Shown here: positions 8,500-18,589 of the stretch, piece by piece | Position numbering within the stretch: the first letter of the stretch is position 1 | Layout: each line of letters opens with the position of its first letter | NCBI RefSeq assembly: GCF_019219025.1 | Contig: NZ_JAHUWN010000001.1 | Coordinates: 1 to 64,000 of the forward strand | DNA from: Bacillus sp. sid0103 | GTDB taxonomy: Bacteria > Bacillota > Bacilli > Bacillales_B > DSM-18226 | Direction: 5' to 3' | Length of the DNA stretch: 64,000 bases | Translations under genes and position numbers: made by a program | The notes under the pieces: model-generated | Databases searched by the model: none | What the model was told of the DNA's origin: nothing | The model's input: only the letters and a program-made list of their open reading frames with translations

Positions 8500-9503
8500 T
8501 TCAGCCTACTTTATTAAAAAAACAGCGATTGCTTTTATGTATTTTACTAGGACTCATATTGATTTCAAGTATTATAAGCATGGGTATAGGATACTCCTCC
8601 CTATCCTATGACAGACTCATTCCAAGTCTTCTCGGACATGGAACGTTTAAAGAGGATTTTGTATTATTTTCTATCCGCTTACCAAGAATGATTATTACAT
8701 TGTTAGCAGGGATGGCCTTGGCCTTATCTGGTTCTATTTTACAAGGAATCACAAGAAATGATCTAGCTGACCCTGGTATTATTGGGATAAACTCTGGAGC
8801 AGGTGTTGCTATTACCATTTTCTTTTTGTTTTTTCCAATCGAAGCAGGTTCATTTGTTTATGTGCTTCCCCTTGTTGCTTTTTTCGGTGCGATACTAACT
8901 GCCGCACTTATCTATCTATTTTCATATAAAAGAAATACTGGCATGCAGCCGGTTAGATTAGTTCTGGTCGGAATTGGTTTTTCGATGGCACTTTCTGGGG
9001 TCATGATTGTCCTGATTTCATCTGCCGAACGTGAAAAAGTTGATTTTATTGCTAAATGGTTAGCAGGGAATATTTGGGGTACCGATTGGCCTTTTATTTG
9101 GGCATTCTTACCTTGGTTATTGATTCTAATTCCCTACACATTATTCAAAGCTAATCGATTGAATCTTCTCGGACTAAGTGAGCCTGTAGCCATCGGTGTT
9201 GGAGTTTCGATTGAAAAGGAACGGATCGTTTTACTAGTAACAGCCGTGGCCCTAGCTGCTTCTGCCGTTTCAGTTACTGGAGGAATTTCCTTTATCGGCT
9301 TACTGGCTCCCCATATAGCAAAAGCATTGGTAGGACCTAGAAATCAACTATTTATTCCCCTAGCGATTCTAATAGGCGGTTGGCTCTTACTCATCGCAGA
9401 TACAATTGGACGGAATTTGATAGAGCCCAATGGTATTCCAGCCGGTATAATGGTTGCCTTAATCGGTGCTCCGTACTTTATGTATTTGTTATTAAAAAAA
9501 TAA
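8496..9503 (+). CDS. Iron-siderophore ABC transporter permease 2 (FecCD family)
   Basis: A 335-residue permease paralogous to its upstream neighbour: IRLPRMIITLLAGMALALSG, GITRNDLADPGIIGI and GLLAPHIAKALVG are the matching family motifs, and about ten hydrophobic helices are visible. It starts within the stop codon of permease 1 (ATGA overlap), indicating coupled translation and a heterodimeric channel. It is the last gene of the unit; a bidirectional terminator follows. Confidence 0.9.
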   Translation: MIQPTLLKKQRLLLCILLGLILISSIISMGIGYSSLSYDRLIPSLLGHGTFKEDFVLFSIRLPRMIITLLAGMALALSGSILQGITRNDLADPGIIGINSGAGVAITIFFLFFPIEAGSFVYVLPLVAFFGAILTAALIYLFSYKRNTGMQPVRLVLVGIGFSMALSGVMIVLISSAEREKVDFIAKWLAGNIWGTDWPFIWAFLPWLLILIPYTLFKANRLNLLGLSEPVAIGVGVSIEKERIVLLVTAVALAASAVSVTGGISFIGLLAPHIAKALVGPRNQLFIPLAILIGGWLLLIADTIGRNLIEPNGIPAGIMVALIGAPYFMYLLLKK

Positions 9504-9573
9504 GAAACAATGAATCCAGATATTTAGGTGATCTTCATACCTGCCCAATCTGTATATTTCTGATAAAACAAAC

Positions 9574-9606
9574 AAAAACAGACCTAAAAGGTCTGTTTCT
9601 CATTTT
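9574..9606. terminator. Bidirectional terminator between permease 2 and odhB
   Basis: An AAACAGACC/GGTCTGTTT stem is flanked by T-rich runs on both strands, between converging genes. Confidence 0.85.
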
Positions 9607-9629
9607 ATGAATCAATATATTTGAAACTC

Positions 9630-10904
9630 TTACCCCTCTAATAATAACGAATGTGGATCTTCTAATAATTCTTTTACGGTGGCTAGGAAGCTAACGGCCT
9701 CTTTTCCGTCCACAATTCGATGATCGTAAGAAAGGGCAATGTACATCATCGGGCGGTTTTCCATTCGTTCACTATCAATCGCAATTGGTCTTGTTTGGAT
9801 TTTATGCATACCGAGAATCCCCACTTGCGGGCTATTCAAGATCGGTGTTGACATTAACGAACCGAAAACGCCACCGTTTGTAATCGTAAATGTTCCACCC
9901 TGCAAATCATTTAAAGTAAGGGCATTATCACGAGCTTTTTTACCAAGATTACTGATATCTTGTTCAATTTCGGCAAAGTTTTTCTGGTTCGCACCGCGTA
10001 CAACCGGTACAACCAGCCCCTCTGGTGCTGCAACGGCAATACCGATATCATAAAACTTCTTGATAATCAATTCATCGCCTTGAATTTCAGCATTTAAAAG
10101 CGGGAATTGCTTTAAAGCTGAGACTACGGCCTTTGTAAAGAAAGACATGAACCCTAGACGAACACCATGTTTTTCATAAAAGGCATCTTTCCGTTTATTG
10201 CGTAAATCCATAACAGCCGACATATCGACTTCGTTAAATGTGGTTAACATCGCAGCTGTATGCTGGACTTCTACTAGTCGTTTAGCAATAGTTTGACGCC
10301 GGCGGGACATTTTCACACGTTCTACTGGTTTGTCAAACTCTTCATCTATTTGTTTTACTGCCGGTTTTGGGCTGGACTTTTCCAACTTTGGTTCTTCTTT
10401 TACCGCAGGTGAAGGTGTATAGGCTTTTACATCATCTGGTCTAATTCTGCCAAGTGGATCTCGGCTGCTTACTTGGTTTAAATCAATTCCTAGCTCTCTT
10501 GCCAATTTTCTTGCCGCTGGTGAAGCAATAGGGCTTGTGGCTTTTGGAAGTTCTGGTTCAGGCTGGGTACTCTTACTCTGTTGATTTAAGGTTTCTACTT
10601 TTGCTGTTTTTTCTGGAGCTGCTGGAGCTGCTGGAGCTGCTGGAGCTTCCTGAGTGACTCCCGCAGCCGTATTCTCCTCGATAATAGCAATTACATCGCC
10701 TACCTCGACAATATCACCAGGCTCTTTTAAAACCTTTGTGATAACACCTGAGTATTCGGCATTTAATTCAATATTAACTTTATCGGTTTCCAGCTCAACC
10801 ACACTATCTCCTTTGTTTACTCTATCACCAATATTAATGAGCCATTGTGCAATGGTTCCTTCTGTAATGGATTCTGCCAGTTCTGGTACTTTGATTTCAA
10901 TCAT
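9630..10904 (-). CDS. odhB: 2-oxoglutarate dehydrogenase E2, dihydrolipoyl succinyltransferase
   Basis: The 424-residue TCA-cycle E2 core subunit moves the succinyl group from lipoyl-lysine to CoA. An N-terminal lipoyl domain has the modified Lys about 42 in [12 protein letters not shown] linker contains [12 protein letters not shown], then a peripheral subunit-binding domain ([19 protein letters not shown], about 128-146) and the catalytic acetyltransferase domain ending in [13 protein letters not shown] with the catalytic His. It follows odhA by 75 bases on the same strand, as in B. subtilis odhAB. E3 is not encoded here and is normally shared with pyruvate dehydrogenase. Confidence 0.97.
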   Translation of the reverse strand: MIEIKVPELAESITEGTIAQWLINIGDRVNKGDSVVELETDKVNIELNAEYSGVITKVLKEPGDIVEVGDVIAIIEENTAAGVTQEAPAAPAAPAAPEKTAKVETLNQQSKSTQPEPELPKATSPIASPAARKLARELGIDLNQVSSRDPLGRIRPDDVKAYTPSPAVKEEPKLEKSSPKPAVKQIDEEFDKPVERVKMSRRRQTIAKRLVEVQHTAAMLTTFNEVDMSAVMDLRNKRKDAFYEKHGVRLGFMSFFTKAVVSALKQFPLLNAEIQGDELIIKKFYDIGIAVAAPEGLVVPVVRGANQKNFAEIEQDISNLGKKARDNALTLNDLQGGTFTITNGGVFGSLMSTPILNSPQVGILGMHKIQTRPIAIDSERMENRPMMYIALSYDHRIVDGKEAVSFLATVKELLEDPHSLLLEG

Positions 10905-10979
10905 CTGCTGTATCCTCCTAGGTATGATGTTAAGTCTGCAATTATGTTAGATAATATTATTTTGTCTGATGATGGTTTG

Positions 10980-13871
10980 TTAGTAATTTACTCGATTTCT
11001 TGTTTCTGAGTATCTACTAGACTCTACATAGTACAAAGCCTGTTGGATAATGCGTTCTTGCTCATTCTTATGAACGCTTGGATCGCCGCCTGCCGTGCTT
11101 GAACGCTCCTGACGCCCAATGTAACCAACTGTCAGGCTACCGGATGCAAGATCAAATAGAGTAGGGGCAATATAATGCCACGCACCCATATTTTTCGGTT
11201 CTTCCTGTACCCATACGATTTCCTTCAAATTTGGGTAACGCTTTATGATGGCTTCTACTTTTTCCTTAGGGAATGGATACAATTGTTCAATTCGAACGAT
11301 GTGTATCTCTTCTAAGTTTCGATTTTCTTTCATTGAGTCGATTTCTACGGCCAGATCGATGGCCATCTTACCTGTTGTTAGCACTAAACGCTTTACCTTA
11401 TCTGTCTCTTTTCCAAGGTCTGGCTGTTCCAAAACCGTTTGGAAATGACCTTCGCTTAGAGCAGTACCAGGAGAAGCGACTAACGGGTGACGAAGCAGAC
11501 TCTTTGGTGTCATAATCACCAATGGCCGAACAAACTCTGATCCTAAGATGGATGCTTGACGACGTAAAATATGAAAATATTGGGCCGCACTTGTCAGGTT
11601 GGCAACTGTCCAGTTGTTTTCAGCTGCTAACTGTAAAAAACGTTCAGGACGGGCACTGGAATGCTCCGGACCTTGACCTTCATACCCGTGAGGCAACAGA
11701 AGGATAAGCCCTGATTTTTGCCCCCATTTTGCTCTTGCAGATGAAACAAATTGATCATAGAGGGGCTGGGCTGTGTTGGCAAAGTCGCCATATTGTGCTT
11801 CCCACATGACAAGTGTTTCTGGTGCAAATACATTATATCCATATTCAAAACCCACAACAGCCGCTTCCGAAAGCGGGCTATTATGAACCGCAAACGATGC
11901 TCGAGCTTGCGGAAGATGATGCAGTGGTGAATAGGTTTCATTTGTTTCCGAGTCGTGGAGCACAATGTGTCGCTGCGCAAACGTTCCACGCTCAGAATCT
12001 TGGCCAGTGAGACGAATCGGTGTACCATCTTTTAACATCGATGCAAATGCCAGCACTTCTGCTACCGCCCATTCTACTTTACCGTTCTCTTCTAGTGCCT
12101 TGTCACGGCGCTCCAGAATTCGCTTTAATTTTGGATAAACATGAAAACCTTCCGGCCATTTTAGCAAATCATGGTTTAATTCACGAAGGGTATCAAGTGG
12201 CACGCTTGTTTCCATCGGTGGAATTCCTTTGGAGATCACCCTCGGAACCTCTACTTCTGCAAAGGGTTCACTCTGCTTCTTCTCTGACACTTTTTCATAC
12301 TCAGCTTGCAACATTTCTTGCACGCTGCGATTGATTTGCTCAACTTCTTTTTGATTGAGAATTCCTCTATTTTGCAATTGATTGGAATACAACGCTCTTA
12401 CAGTTGGATGGTTCACAATTTTTTTGTATACTTTTGGCTGAGTCACAGCTGGGTCATCCATTTCATTGTGGCCAAATCGACGGTATCCAACCAGATCAAT
12501 TAAAAAGTCCTTTTGAAATAGAGCTCGGTATTGATAAGCAAGACGAACTGCTGACAAACATGCTTCAGGATCGTCCGCATTGACATGGACAATCGGAATC
12601 TCAAATCCTTTTGCTAAGTCACTCGAATATCTCGTCGAACGAGAATCGTGGCTATCTGTTGTAAATCCGACCATGTTGTTGGCAATGATATGGATGGTTC
12701 CACCTGTTCGATAGCCCTTTAACCCACTTAAATTTAAGGTCTCCGCTACAATTCCCTGGCCCGGAAAGGCTGCATCGCCATGGACCAAAATCGCAAACGC
12801 CCTCTTAACATCCTGCTTAGGGTAGCCGGCATTCCTTCGTTCTTCTTGGGCTGCTCTTGCAAAACCTTCGACAACCGGATCGACAAATTCAAGATGACTC
12901 GGATTATTGGCTAAAGTAATACGTGCGCGAACGTTACCAGGACCTTCCATGAATCGATTGCGTCCTAAATGGTATTTCACATCACCAGTCCAGCCCTCAC
13001 TAATGTCGACTAAATCTTCTGACGGACCCTGTTGTTTGGCGGATGAATGCTGAAATTCAGAGAACATCTTACTGTAAGGTTTGTTTAATACATGTGCAAG
13101 GACACTTAAACGGCCGCGATGAGCCATTCCAATCACGACATTATGTGCTCCTTCCCCGACACCTTCATGCACCGCTTCATTCAGCATGGGAACAAGCATG
13201 TCAACCCCTTCAACAGAAAATCGCTTTTGACCAACAAATGTTTTATGCAAAAATTGTTCAAAACCCTCAACCTCAGTCAAAGACTGTAACAAGTTCGTTT
13301 GTTCTTCTTTAGATAAAGAGCGATGCAAGGAACCGGTCTCCACCATTTGAGTGAGCCATACTCGTTCATCCATATGTTGGACGTGGTTAAATTCATAGGC
13401 TAGTGTGGAGGTATAGATACTCTTTAAATGGTTGATCGCATCCGATGCGGTTTGAATGTCATCAGGTGCCTCCTCCCAAACAAGTTTAGCTGGAATCGCT
13501 TTCAAATCTTGTTCACTTACCCCATGTTTTTCTGGATGAAACAACTCTTGATTTTGGTGATTCACCTCTAATGGGTTCATGTTTGCCGCTAAATGACCAT
13601 TTGAACGAATGTCTTCAAGCAGTTTTACCACTTTGAGTACTTTCTGTATATTTACGGAATCATTAGGTTTGATAGATTCTTTATTGAAGGTTTCTTCGGT
13701 ATCTCTTGACTCAAAAGACAAAGGTGAACCCCATTTAATAAAAAGTTCTTTTAATTTTGGATCAATGGAGTCTTCTCCGTTCGTGTACCGTTCATATTGT
13801 TCGATTACATAGCCAAGGTTTGGACCATTGAATTTTCTCCACGGATTTGGTTGGTTTTTCTGTACTCCCAT
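10980..13871 (-). CDS. odhA: 2-oxoglutarate dehydrogenase E1 component
   Basis: A 963-residue thiamine-diphosphate enzyme that decarboxylates 2-oxoglutarate and succinylates the lipoyl group of OdhB. Recognisable parts are the N-terminal [32 protein letters not shown], the ThDP/Mg motif [18 protein letters not shown], and the C-terminal transketolase-like half with [15 protein letters not shown]. Length agrees with B. subtilis OdhA (slightly over 940). The start has GGGGGAATTGTGA just upstream. It is transcribed divergently from the LysR gene; the 170-bp AT-rich gap holds both promoters. Confidence 0.97.
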   Translation of the reverse strand: MGVQKNQPNPWRKFNGPNLGYVIEQYERYTNGEDSIDPKLKELFIKWGSPLSFESRDTEETFNKESIKPNDSVNIQKVLKVVKLLEDIRSNGHLAANMNPLEVNHQNQELFHPEKHGVSEQDLKAIPAKLVWEEAPDDIQTASDAINHLKSIYTSTLAYEFNHVQHMDERVWLTQMVETGSLHRSLSKEEQTNLLQSLTEVEGFEQFLHKTFVGQKRFSVEGVDMLVPMLNEAVHEGVGEGAHNVVIGMAHRGRLSVLAHVLNKPYSKMFSEFQHSSAKQQGPSEDLVDISEGWTGDVKYHLGRNRFMEGPGNVRARITLANNPSHLEFVDPVVEGFARAAQEERRNAGYPKQDVKRAFAILVHGDAAFPGQGIVAETLNLSGLKGYRTGGTIHIIANNMVGFTTDSHDSRSTRYSSDLAKGFEIPIVHVNADDPEACLSAVRLAYQYRALFQKDFLIDLVGYRRFGHNEMDDPAVTQPKVYKKIVNHPTVRALYSNQLQNRGILNQKEVEQINRSVQEMLQAEYEKVSEKKQSEPFAEVEVPRVISKGIPPMETSVPLDTLRELNHDLLKWPEGFHVYPKLKRILERRDKALEENGKVEWAVAEVLAFASMLKDGTPIRLTGQDSERGTFAQRHIVLHDSETNETYSPLHHLPQARASFAVHNSPLSEAAVVGFEYGYNVFAPETLVMWEAQYGDFANTAQPLYDQFVSSARAKWGQKSGLILLLPHGYEGQGPEHSSARPERFLQLAAENNWTVANLTSAAQYFHILRRQASILGSEFVRPLVIMTPKSLLRHPLVASPGTALSEGHFQTVLEQPDLGKETDKVKRLVLTTGKMAIDLAVEIDSMKENRNLEEIHIVRIEQLYPFPKEKVEAIIKRYPNLKEIVWVQEEPKNMGAWHYIAPTLFDLASGSLTVGYIGRQERSSTAGGDPSVHKNEQERIIQQALYYVESSRYSETRNRVNY

Positions 13872-14041
13872 TCACAATTCCCCCATTGTTGTGTTACTTT
13901 ATATGTCTTGATTCGGATTATTTAGTGAAGTTATAATTAATTGCTTAAGGTTAAGGATAATGTAATAATTGAAATAAATAAAATGCTAAAAAATTATATT
14001 AACCTATAAAAAATATTTATATCAGATAGATGGGAGGAAAA

Positions 14042-14926
14042 ATGGATTACCGTGACTGGGAAATACTAAAGGTGCTTTATCATCAAAAGAATCTAACAAA
14101 AACAGCTCGCCTCTTATTTCTTACTCAACCCGCATTAACGACTCGATTAAAGCATATGCAGGAAGAACTGGGTGTTAAAATCGTAACCCGTGAAAGCAGG
14201 GGAGTGCATTTTACCCCACAAGGAGAATATCTTGTTCATTGTGCTGAAGAGGCCCTTGCTCATTATGAAAGGATTAAAGAAAGTGTCCAAAATATGAGTA
14301 ATAACGAAAGCGATGAAGTGGTAGGTACGTTGAAATTGGGGGTTTCTAATTTTTTCGCTAATTATGAACTTCCCTTCGTTTTGAAACTATTTAAAATGCA
14401 ATATCCACATGTGGAATTCAAAGTAACTACGGGATGGAGCAGAGACGTAACTCAACTTATTCACAATAAGGACGTCCATATCGGCTTTGTGCGGGGAGAT
14501 TATGGCTGGCGGGGATTATCGAAACATCAATTATTTGAGGAAACCATCTGCATTGCTTCAAAAAATGAGTTTGATATTAAGGATCTTCCTCGTCTTCCTA
14601 GAATCGAATATAGAGGGGATTATTTATTAAAATCAGTCATTGATCATTGGTGGGCTGAAAATTATGCACAAGCCCCTTTTATAAGTATAGAAGTAGATCA
14701 AGTAGACCCTTGTAAGGAAATGGTTATAAATGGTTTAGGCTATGGCATTTTGTCTAGCAGAGTACTCAAAGGGATAGAAGACTTATACAAAATCCACTTA
14801 AAAGATCAAGAAGGAAATCCAATTTTGCGGAGAACGTGGATGTATTACCATAAAGAAGCTCTGGAATGGAATGTTGTTAAGGCGTTTGTAAATTTTATCG
14901 AAAAATTCGATTGGAAAGATAATTAA
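14042..14926 (+). CDS. LysR-family transcriptional regulator
   Basis: A 294-residue LysR protein. The N-terminal winged helix-turn-helix (residues about 3-60: LTKTARLLFLTQPALTTRLK) is followed by a linker helix and the periplasmic-binding-like effector domain from VVGTLKLGVSNFFANYELPF. I place the start at ATG 14042, which has GGGAGG 4-5 bases upstream. It is divergent from odhA, a typical arrangement for a LysR gene and its target, so it could control odhAB or itself. That is inference; it is not an obvious CcpC. TTATATTAACCTATAA just upstream is a partial palindrome that could be an operator. Confidence 0.85.
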   Translation: MDYRDWEILKVLYHQKNLTKTARLLFLTQPALTTRLKHMQEELGVKIVTRESRGVHFTPQGEYLVHCAEEALAHYERIKESVQNMSNNESDEVVGTLKLGVSNFFANYELPFVLKLFKMQYPHVEFKVTTGWSRDVTQLIHNKDVHIGFVRGDYGWRGLSKHQLFEETICIASKNEFDIKDLPRLPRIEYRGDYLLKSVIDHWWAENYAQAPFISIEVDQVDPCKEMVINGLGYGILSSRVLKGIEDLYKIHLKDQEGNPILRRTWMYYHKEALEWNVVKAFVNFIEKFDWKDN

Positions 14927-14943
14927 ATTTAACACTGAAGAGG

Positions 14944-14980
14944 AAAAGGGTAACGTAGTCACTTAGACGTTACCCTTTTC
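14944..14980. terminator. Bidirectional terminator between lysR and the EamA gene
   Basis: A 13-bp stem AAAAGGGTAACGT with its complement, with T-rich ends on both sides, between converging genes. Confidence 0.8.
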
Positions 14981-15050
14981 TATGCTGCTCCCGCTGACGA
15001 TTAAGGGAGTTTACTTTGTATATTTGGAAATCCTAAAGTGGGATGACTCT

Positions 15051-15968
15051 TTACATTGCAGCTTTATTTGACCCTGTAGAAACGACAGTTTTAACCGATG
15101 GCATATTTGCAATAAATACGCCGAGTAATACCAAAATACCACCGATGATTTGATTATGTGAGATATGATTTCCTAAAATAAAATGGGAGGCAAGGATGGC
15201 AACAAATGGCTGGATATTCATGAACATCGAAGCTGTACCCGCGCCAACTTTAGCTACGCCTTTATTCCACCAAAAGCCGGCAACTCCTTGAGCGCAAATC
15301 CCAGCAGAAATTAACAATATCCACATGAAAAGAGAATGGCTGATCACAGAGCCGCTCACCAAATTTTCTACTCCGGCAGCAGGAATCATCAGTACACTTC
15401 CTAGCACGGTCGAGTAAACGGTAATATTAAATGTGTTCATGGTTCTCGCTAAACCCCGGATAAATAATATACTAATCGAGAGGCACAGCATGGCGATTAG
15501 TATATTTAAATCTCCCCATGATATTCCCAAACCGCCATTTGCAACTCCAATAATGGAAAAAACACCGATTAAACTAATAATGGCTCCTGCCGATTTTTTA
15601 ATCGTAAACTTTACCTTAAAGATGATTCGTTCCAATAAAATTGTGGCTATTGGTGCCAAGGAAATAATTAATGAAGCGTTAGCCGGTGTTGTATGATGGA
15701 GACCAGTAAAGTAAAAGGTTTGATTTAACAGGGTTCCAAATATTCCAACACAAACTAAGATTTTCCACTCTGAAATGGTTGGACGCTTCATTCCTTTATG
15801 AATCAAGGCAACGATAATCAAAAAAAGTGAGGTAAAACAAATTCGAACGGTTGATAAAAAAACAGGTGAAAAGTCTTGTAGCAAATAGGCACTAATCGGA
15901 TAATTAAAACCCCACAAAACAGAAACCAAAAAGAGACTAATAAAAGCTTTTAACATACTACTAGACAT
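15051..15968 (-). CDS. EamA/DMT-family membrane transporter
   Basis: A 305-residue protein with ten predicted membrane helices in two EamA repeats. The first begins at FISLFLVSVLWGFNYPISAYLL; the second begins near SWGDLNILIAMLCLSISILF. Both carry the family landmarks: an early WG..., and proline-rich ends such as NASLIISLAPIATILLERI and GTASMFMNIQPFVAILAS. The family exports amino acids or other metabolites, but substrates are not predictable by sequence. Single-gene unit. Either of two ATG codons (residues 1 and 5) may be the start. Confidence 0.8.
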   Translation of the reverse strand: MSSSMLKAFISLFLVSVLWGFNYPISAYLLQDFSPVFLSTVRICFTSLFLIIVALIHKGMKRPTISEWKILVCVGIFGTLLNQTFYFTGLHHTTPANASLIISLAPIATILLERIIFKVKFTIKKSAGAIISLIGVFSIIGVANGGLGISWGDLNILIAMLCLSISILFIRGLARTMNTFNITVYSTVLGSVLMIPAAGVENLVSGSVISHSLFMWILLISAGICAQGVAGFWWNKGVAKVGAGTASMFMNIQPFVAILASHFILGNHISHNQIIGGILVLLGVFIANMPSVKTVVSTGSNKAAM

Positions 15969-16082
15969 TTTACTTAGACAACCCTTCTAGGATGTTTTTG
16001 TTGGCAACTTTAAATAGTATAGCATGGTATTTCGCTTATCGAAAGAATTATCTATTGGAATTTCCCTGGATTTATCTTAAGT

Positions 16083-16125
16083 AAAAAGGGGCAACGAACA
16101 CATATGCAGTGTTCATCACCCCTTT
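16083..16125 (-). terminator. Terminator downstream of the short reading frame
   Basis: AAAGGGG and GAACAC pair with GTGTTC and CCCCTTT around ATATGCA. The minus strand then reads TTTTTA. Confidence 0.6.
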
Positions 16126-16136
16126 AATATCGCATA

Positions 16137-16238
16137 TTAGAATTTTCTTTTTACTAATTTATGTTTACCCGCGTAGATATAAGATTCCATGAATTGATTT
16201 TCAGGATAGGTGCTAGGATAAACACCATTATTAATCAA
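16137..16238 (-). CDS. Possible 33-residue peptide (or decayed gene end)
   Basis: A TTG-initiated frame encoding a coherent-looking peptide that ends YPENQFMESYIYAGKHK plus LVKRKF, immediately followed by a terminator. No good ribosome site is visible, and a hairpin (16246-16275) lies directly upstream. It may be a real small protein, or the 3' remnant of a lost gene that kept its terminator. I do not recognise the family. Confidence 0.25.
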   Translation of the reverse strand: MINNGVYPSTYPENQFMESYIYAGKHKLVKRKF

Positions 16239-16245
16239 TATTGAA

Positions 16246-16275
16246 AGACCGCTATCATTTGAAATAGCGGTCTTT
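16246..16275 (-). terminator. Terminator of the Sco/YtkA lipoprotein gene
   Basis: AAGACCGCTAT/ATAGCGGTCTT stem right after the stop codon at 16279, with a short T-rich tail. Confidence 0.65.
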
Positions 16276-16278
16276 TGT

Positions 16279-17163
16279 TTATTTTTCTAACGTTATTACT
16301 TGATATAATTCATTGCGGTCAATGTTGCTGCCAGTAAATTCATGGGTCAACCTCCCATACTCATTAAAAATAAACGTTTTGTTGTCATGTACCACTTCGG
16401 AGCCGTTGTTTTTGAAATGTTCACCTAGTGAGTCTGCCATGTTTTGAATCTGCTTCTTATCTCCTGTCAACATTTTCAGGTAAGACAGATCGAAATTCAT
16501 CTTCATTGCGTGTTCTTTCATGGCTTCAGGTGTATCATTTTTGGGGTCGAGCGAAACAGAAACAAGTAAAATATGATCTGTTTTGTTTCCTTTCAATTTT
16601 AGATCCTGCTGCAAGTTGCTGAAATTCGCTAATAAAATTGGACAAGCATTCGGATCAAGACAATTTATATACGTAAACGTCATTATAACAGTTTTTCCAA
16701 TAAAATCCTGTTTTGTGACAGAGCGTCCATTCTCGTCGATTAACCTAAAATCAGGTAAGGTTACCTCTTTTGTTACTTTATGGGCATTCTCCAATGTCTT
16801 TGCATCGACAGTAAATGGCTTTTCGTCCACAACCGTTTGCTCATCGTTTTCTACTTTAATAGAAGCAACCCACTCACCGTTCATCGCTAAACTAGCGGTT
16901 CCAATATATTTGCCAGCGCCTATTTCTTCCACTGTAACTGGAGTTGTTCCATGATCCATATTTTTCATATTTAATTCGGCACTCACCTTGGCACCTTCGA
17001 CCGGATTTCCCTGTTTATCTTCTACCGTAAATTGCATCGCATATATTTTGCTCAGAGTAAATGTTTTTGGTGTGGTAAGTTTCACCTTCATATTATTGGA
17101 TGTCCCACAGCCCGCAATAAATAACATCAAAAGACTAATTATGAAGACAGAAATTCTTTTCAT
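16279..17163 (-). CDS. Membrane lipoprotein with YtkA-like and Sco1/SenC-like domains
   Basis: A 294-residue lipoprotein with signal peptide MKRISVFIISLLMLFIAGC and lipobox Cys19. Residues about 30-115 look like a YtkA-like beta domain (MQFTVEDKQGNPVEGAKVS; HGTTPVTVEEIGAGKY). Residues about 130-290 are a Sco/thioredoxin-like domain (LPDFRLIDENGRSVTKQDF; VSVSLDPKNDTPEAM) with the conserved late His in VVHDNKTFIF. Sco proteins deliver copper to the CuA centre of cytochrome c oxidase through CxxxC plus His. Here the cysteines are spaced as CLDPNAC (C-x5-C), an unusual spacing. I use ATG 17163, with AGAGGT 8 bases upstream. It probably acts on the outer membrane face in oxidase assembly or redox stress (inference). 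Confidence 0.75.
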   Translation of the reverse strand: MKRISVFIISLLMLFIAGCGTSNNMKVKLTTPKTFTLSKIYAMQFTVEDKQGNPVEGAKVSAELNMKNMDHGTTPVTVEEIGAGKYIGTASLAMNGEWVASIKVENDEQTVVDEKPFTVDAKTLENAHKVTKEVTLPDFRLIDENGRSVTKQDFIGKTVIMTFTYINCLDPNACPILLANFSNLQQDLKLKGNKTDHILLVSVSLDPKNDTPEAMKEHAMKMNFDLSYLKMLTGDKKQIQNMADSLGEHFKNNGSEVVHDNKTFIFNEYGRLTHEFTGSNIDRNELYQVITLEK

Positions 17164-17230
17164 TTTACCCAACCTCTCAGCTAGATGTTTTTATATCTCA
17201 ACTCCCTTCCACTATATACTACATTCAACT

Positions 17231-17476
17231 TTATATCTGTGAAGTTTTATACATTATCACTTCTTCTTCGATGGTTACCAATTTCCGAACAAATAAAACC
17301 CATTTGCCGTCAATCATTACGTGGCGAATTTGGTCTTCCTTTGTTTCAACTATCAAGTTATGTACGATTGAGGAAAAATCAGATTCATGAATAGTAGGAA
17401 TGAATGGGTCTCTTTTTATAAATACAAGGTACAATAATTCATTTATTTTCGGTGATAACTTTGGATATATTTTCAA
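17231..17476 (-). pseudogene. C-terminal remnant of an amidohydrolase
   Basis: The 81-codon frame ends like metal-dependent amidohydrolases of the MtaD/SsnA/guanine-deaminase group: HVMIDGKWVLFVRKLVTIEEE corresponds to their H/V-[VM]-[VI]-DG-K-x-V ... LLTLDEEE end. All catalytic parts (the HxH metal site and others) are missing, and the frame begins directly next to the ABC ATPase stop codon. It is most likely a decayed gene end, not an independent protein. Confidence 0.45.
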
Positions 17477-17478
17477 AA

Positions 17479-18288
17479 TTAATAGATTTTTAGTCTTTCT
17501 TTTTCAACCACTTCTACCTTAGATAGTATCGGTCTGTCGTTCCGCCGATCGACATGTACTTGGAGATTGAAAAATTCTGTAAGTTTCTGACTAGATATCA
17601 ATTTCTTTGTCTCACCATCTGCAAAAACTTTTCCCTTTTTTAATAATAAGGTTTTGGTGAAAACAGGCAGGATTTCTTCAACATGATGTGTTACATAGAT
17701 CAATGTCGGACCATCTGGATTTTCTGCGATTGTTTCAATCGATTCTAACAGTTGTTCGCGCGCGATAAAATCTAATCCGTTTGTCGGCTCATCAAGAATG
17801 AGCAAAGCCGGGTCAGCCATAAGTGCACGTGCAATTAAGACGCGCTGCTTTTCCCCTTGTGATAATTTAACGTAATTTCGGTTTGCATAATGAAGGCAAC
17901 CAAGTGTCTCCAAAAGTTTTACGGCCTTTTCTCTCATGGCATCTGTCGGTTCTTCATACAGACCAATAGAGGCGAAGGCCCCGCTCAAGACAACCTCAAA
18001 TGCATTGTCGTCTTGATGGAATTTTTCTTGTAGTGAGGATGATACAAATCCGATCTTTTTACGCAATTTCTCACTTAGATAAGTCTTCCCAAATTCCATG
18101 CCAAGAACAGTAACTTTCCCTTTTGTAGGAAAATAATAAGCATTTAATAGATTTAAGATGGCGGTTTTCCCTGAACCATTTAAGCCAAATAATACCCAAT
18201 GTTCGCCTCTATTAATCTTCCAATTCACATCTTGTAAAATCCAATTTCCTTCCCGTAATAATGAAACATTTTCAAGTTGTAATACCAT
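17479..18288 (-). CDS. ABC transporter ATP-binding protein, stand-alone (YlmA-like)
   Basis: A 269-residue ATPase with Walker A GLNGSGKTA (residues about 34-42), signature LSQGEKQRV, Walker B LLILDEPTNGLD and H-loop VTHHVEEI. No permease or binding protein is adjacent, so its partner is elsewhere or it acts alone. It resembles the B. subtilis YlmA group of orphan ATPases. The start has AGGAG 9 bases upstream. A GC-rich repeat element lies immediately upstream and may have separated it from former neighbours. Confidence 0.8.
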   Translation of the reverse strand: MVLQLENVSLLREGNWILQDVNWKINRGEHWVLFGLNGSGKTAILNLLNAYYFPTKGKVTVLGMEFGKTYLSEKLRKKIGFVSSSLQEKFHQDDNAFEVVLSGAFASIGLYEEPTDAMREKAVKLLETLGCLHYANRNYVKLSQGEKQRVLIARALMADPALLILDEPTNGLDFIAREQLLESIETIAENPDGPTLIYVTHHVEEILPVFTKTLLLKKGKVFADGETKKLISSQKLTEFFNLQVHVDRRNDRPILSKVEVVEKERLKIY

Positions 18289-18309
18289 TATTAATACTCC
18301 TTATCTCTT

Positions 18310-18505
18310 TTTTTGTAAGGCTCTGTTAAACTTGCCTGTTGATTTCCCCTCCAGGCGCGTGCGGTTCGCGGGCGGTACGTTGAGCTTCCTCGGCGCTGCT
18401 CTCCTGCGGGGTCTCCCCTTCGCCGTCCTCCCGCAGGAGTCTTCGCACCTGGAACGTAGATCAACAGGGTACCAAAATCAAAAATAAGCTTTAACATAGC
18501 CTTTT
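18310..18505. repeat. Intergenic MITE-like repeat, full copy (family R1)
   Basis: A GC-rich block of about 195 bp in an AT-rich context. It has imperfect terminal inverted repeats (GGCTCTGTTAAA at the left; reverse complement GGCTATGTTAAA at the right) and inner inverted arms (CCTGTTGAT ... ATCAACAGG), with TCCTGCGGGGTCTCC and CCCGCAGGAG in the middle. A diverged copy is at about 47930-48075 and fragments are at 54661 and 57462. It looks like the non-coding repeat common between Bacillaceae genes. No transposase is encoded. Confidence 0.75.
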
Positions 18506-18549
18506 AAATAAATATTTAGTATTTCTATTGTAACAAATTTTCAGAAAAT

Positions 18550-18578
18550 AAAAAAATAAGTCCTACCTGGAGGACTTA
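18550..18578 (-). terminator. Terminator of the catabolic operon after etfA
   Basis: AAGTCCT/AGGACTT stem followed on the minus strand by ATTTTTTTA, directly after the etfA stop. Confidence 0.8.
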
Positions 18579-18589
18579 CATCGTTTTTC

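Noticed and set aside
18291..18497. 68-codon Arg/Gly-rich frame in the GC-rich repeat
   Set aside because: It lies entirely inside repeat element R1 and has no family resemblance or ribosome site.
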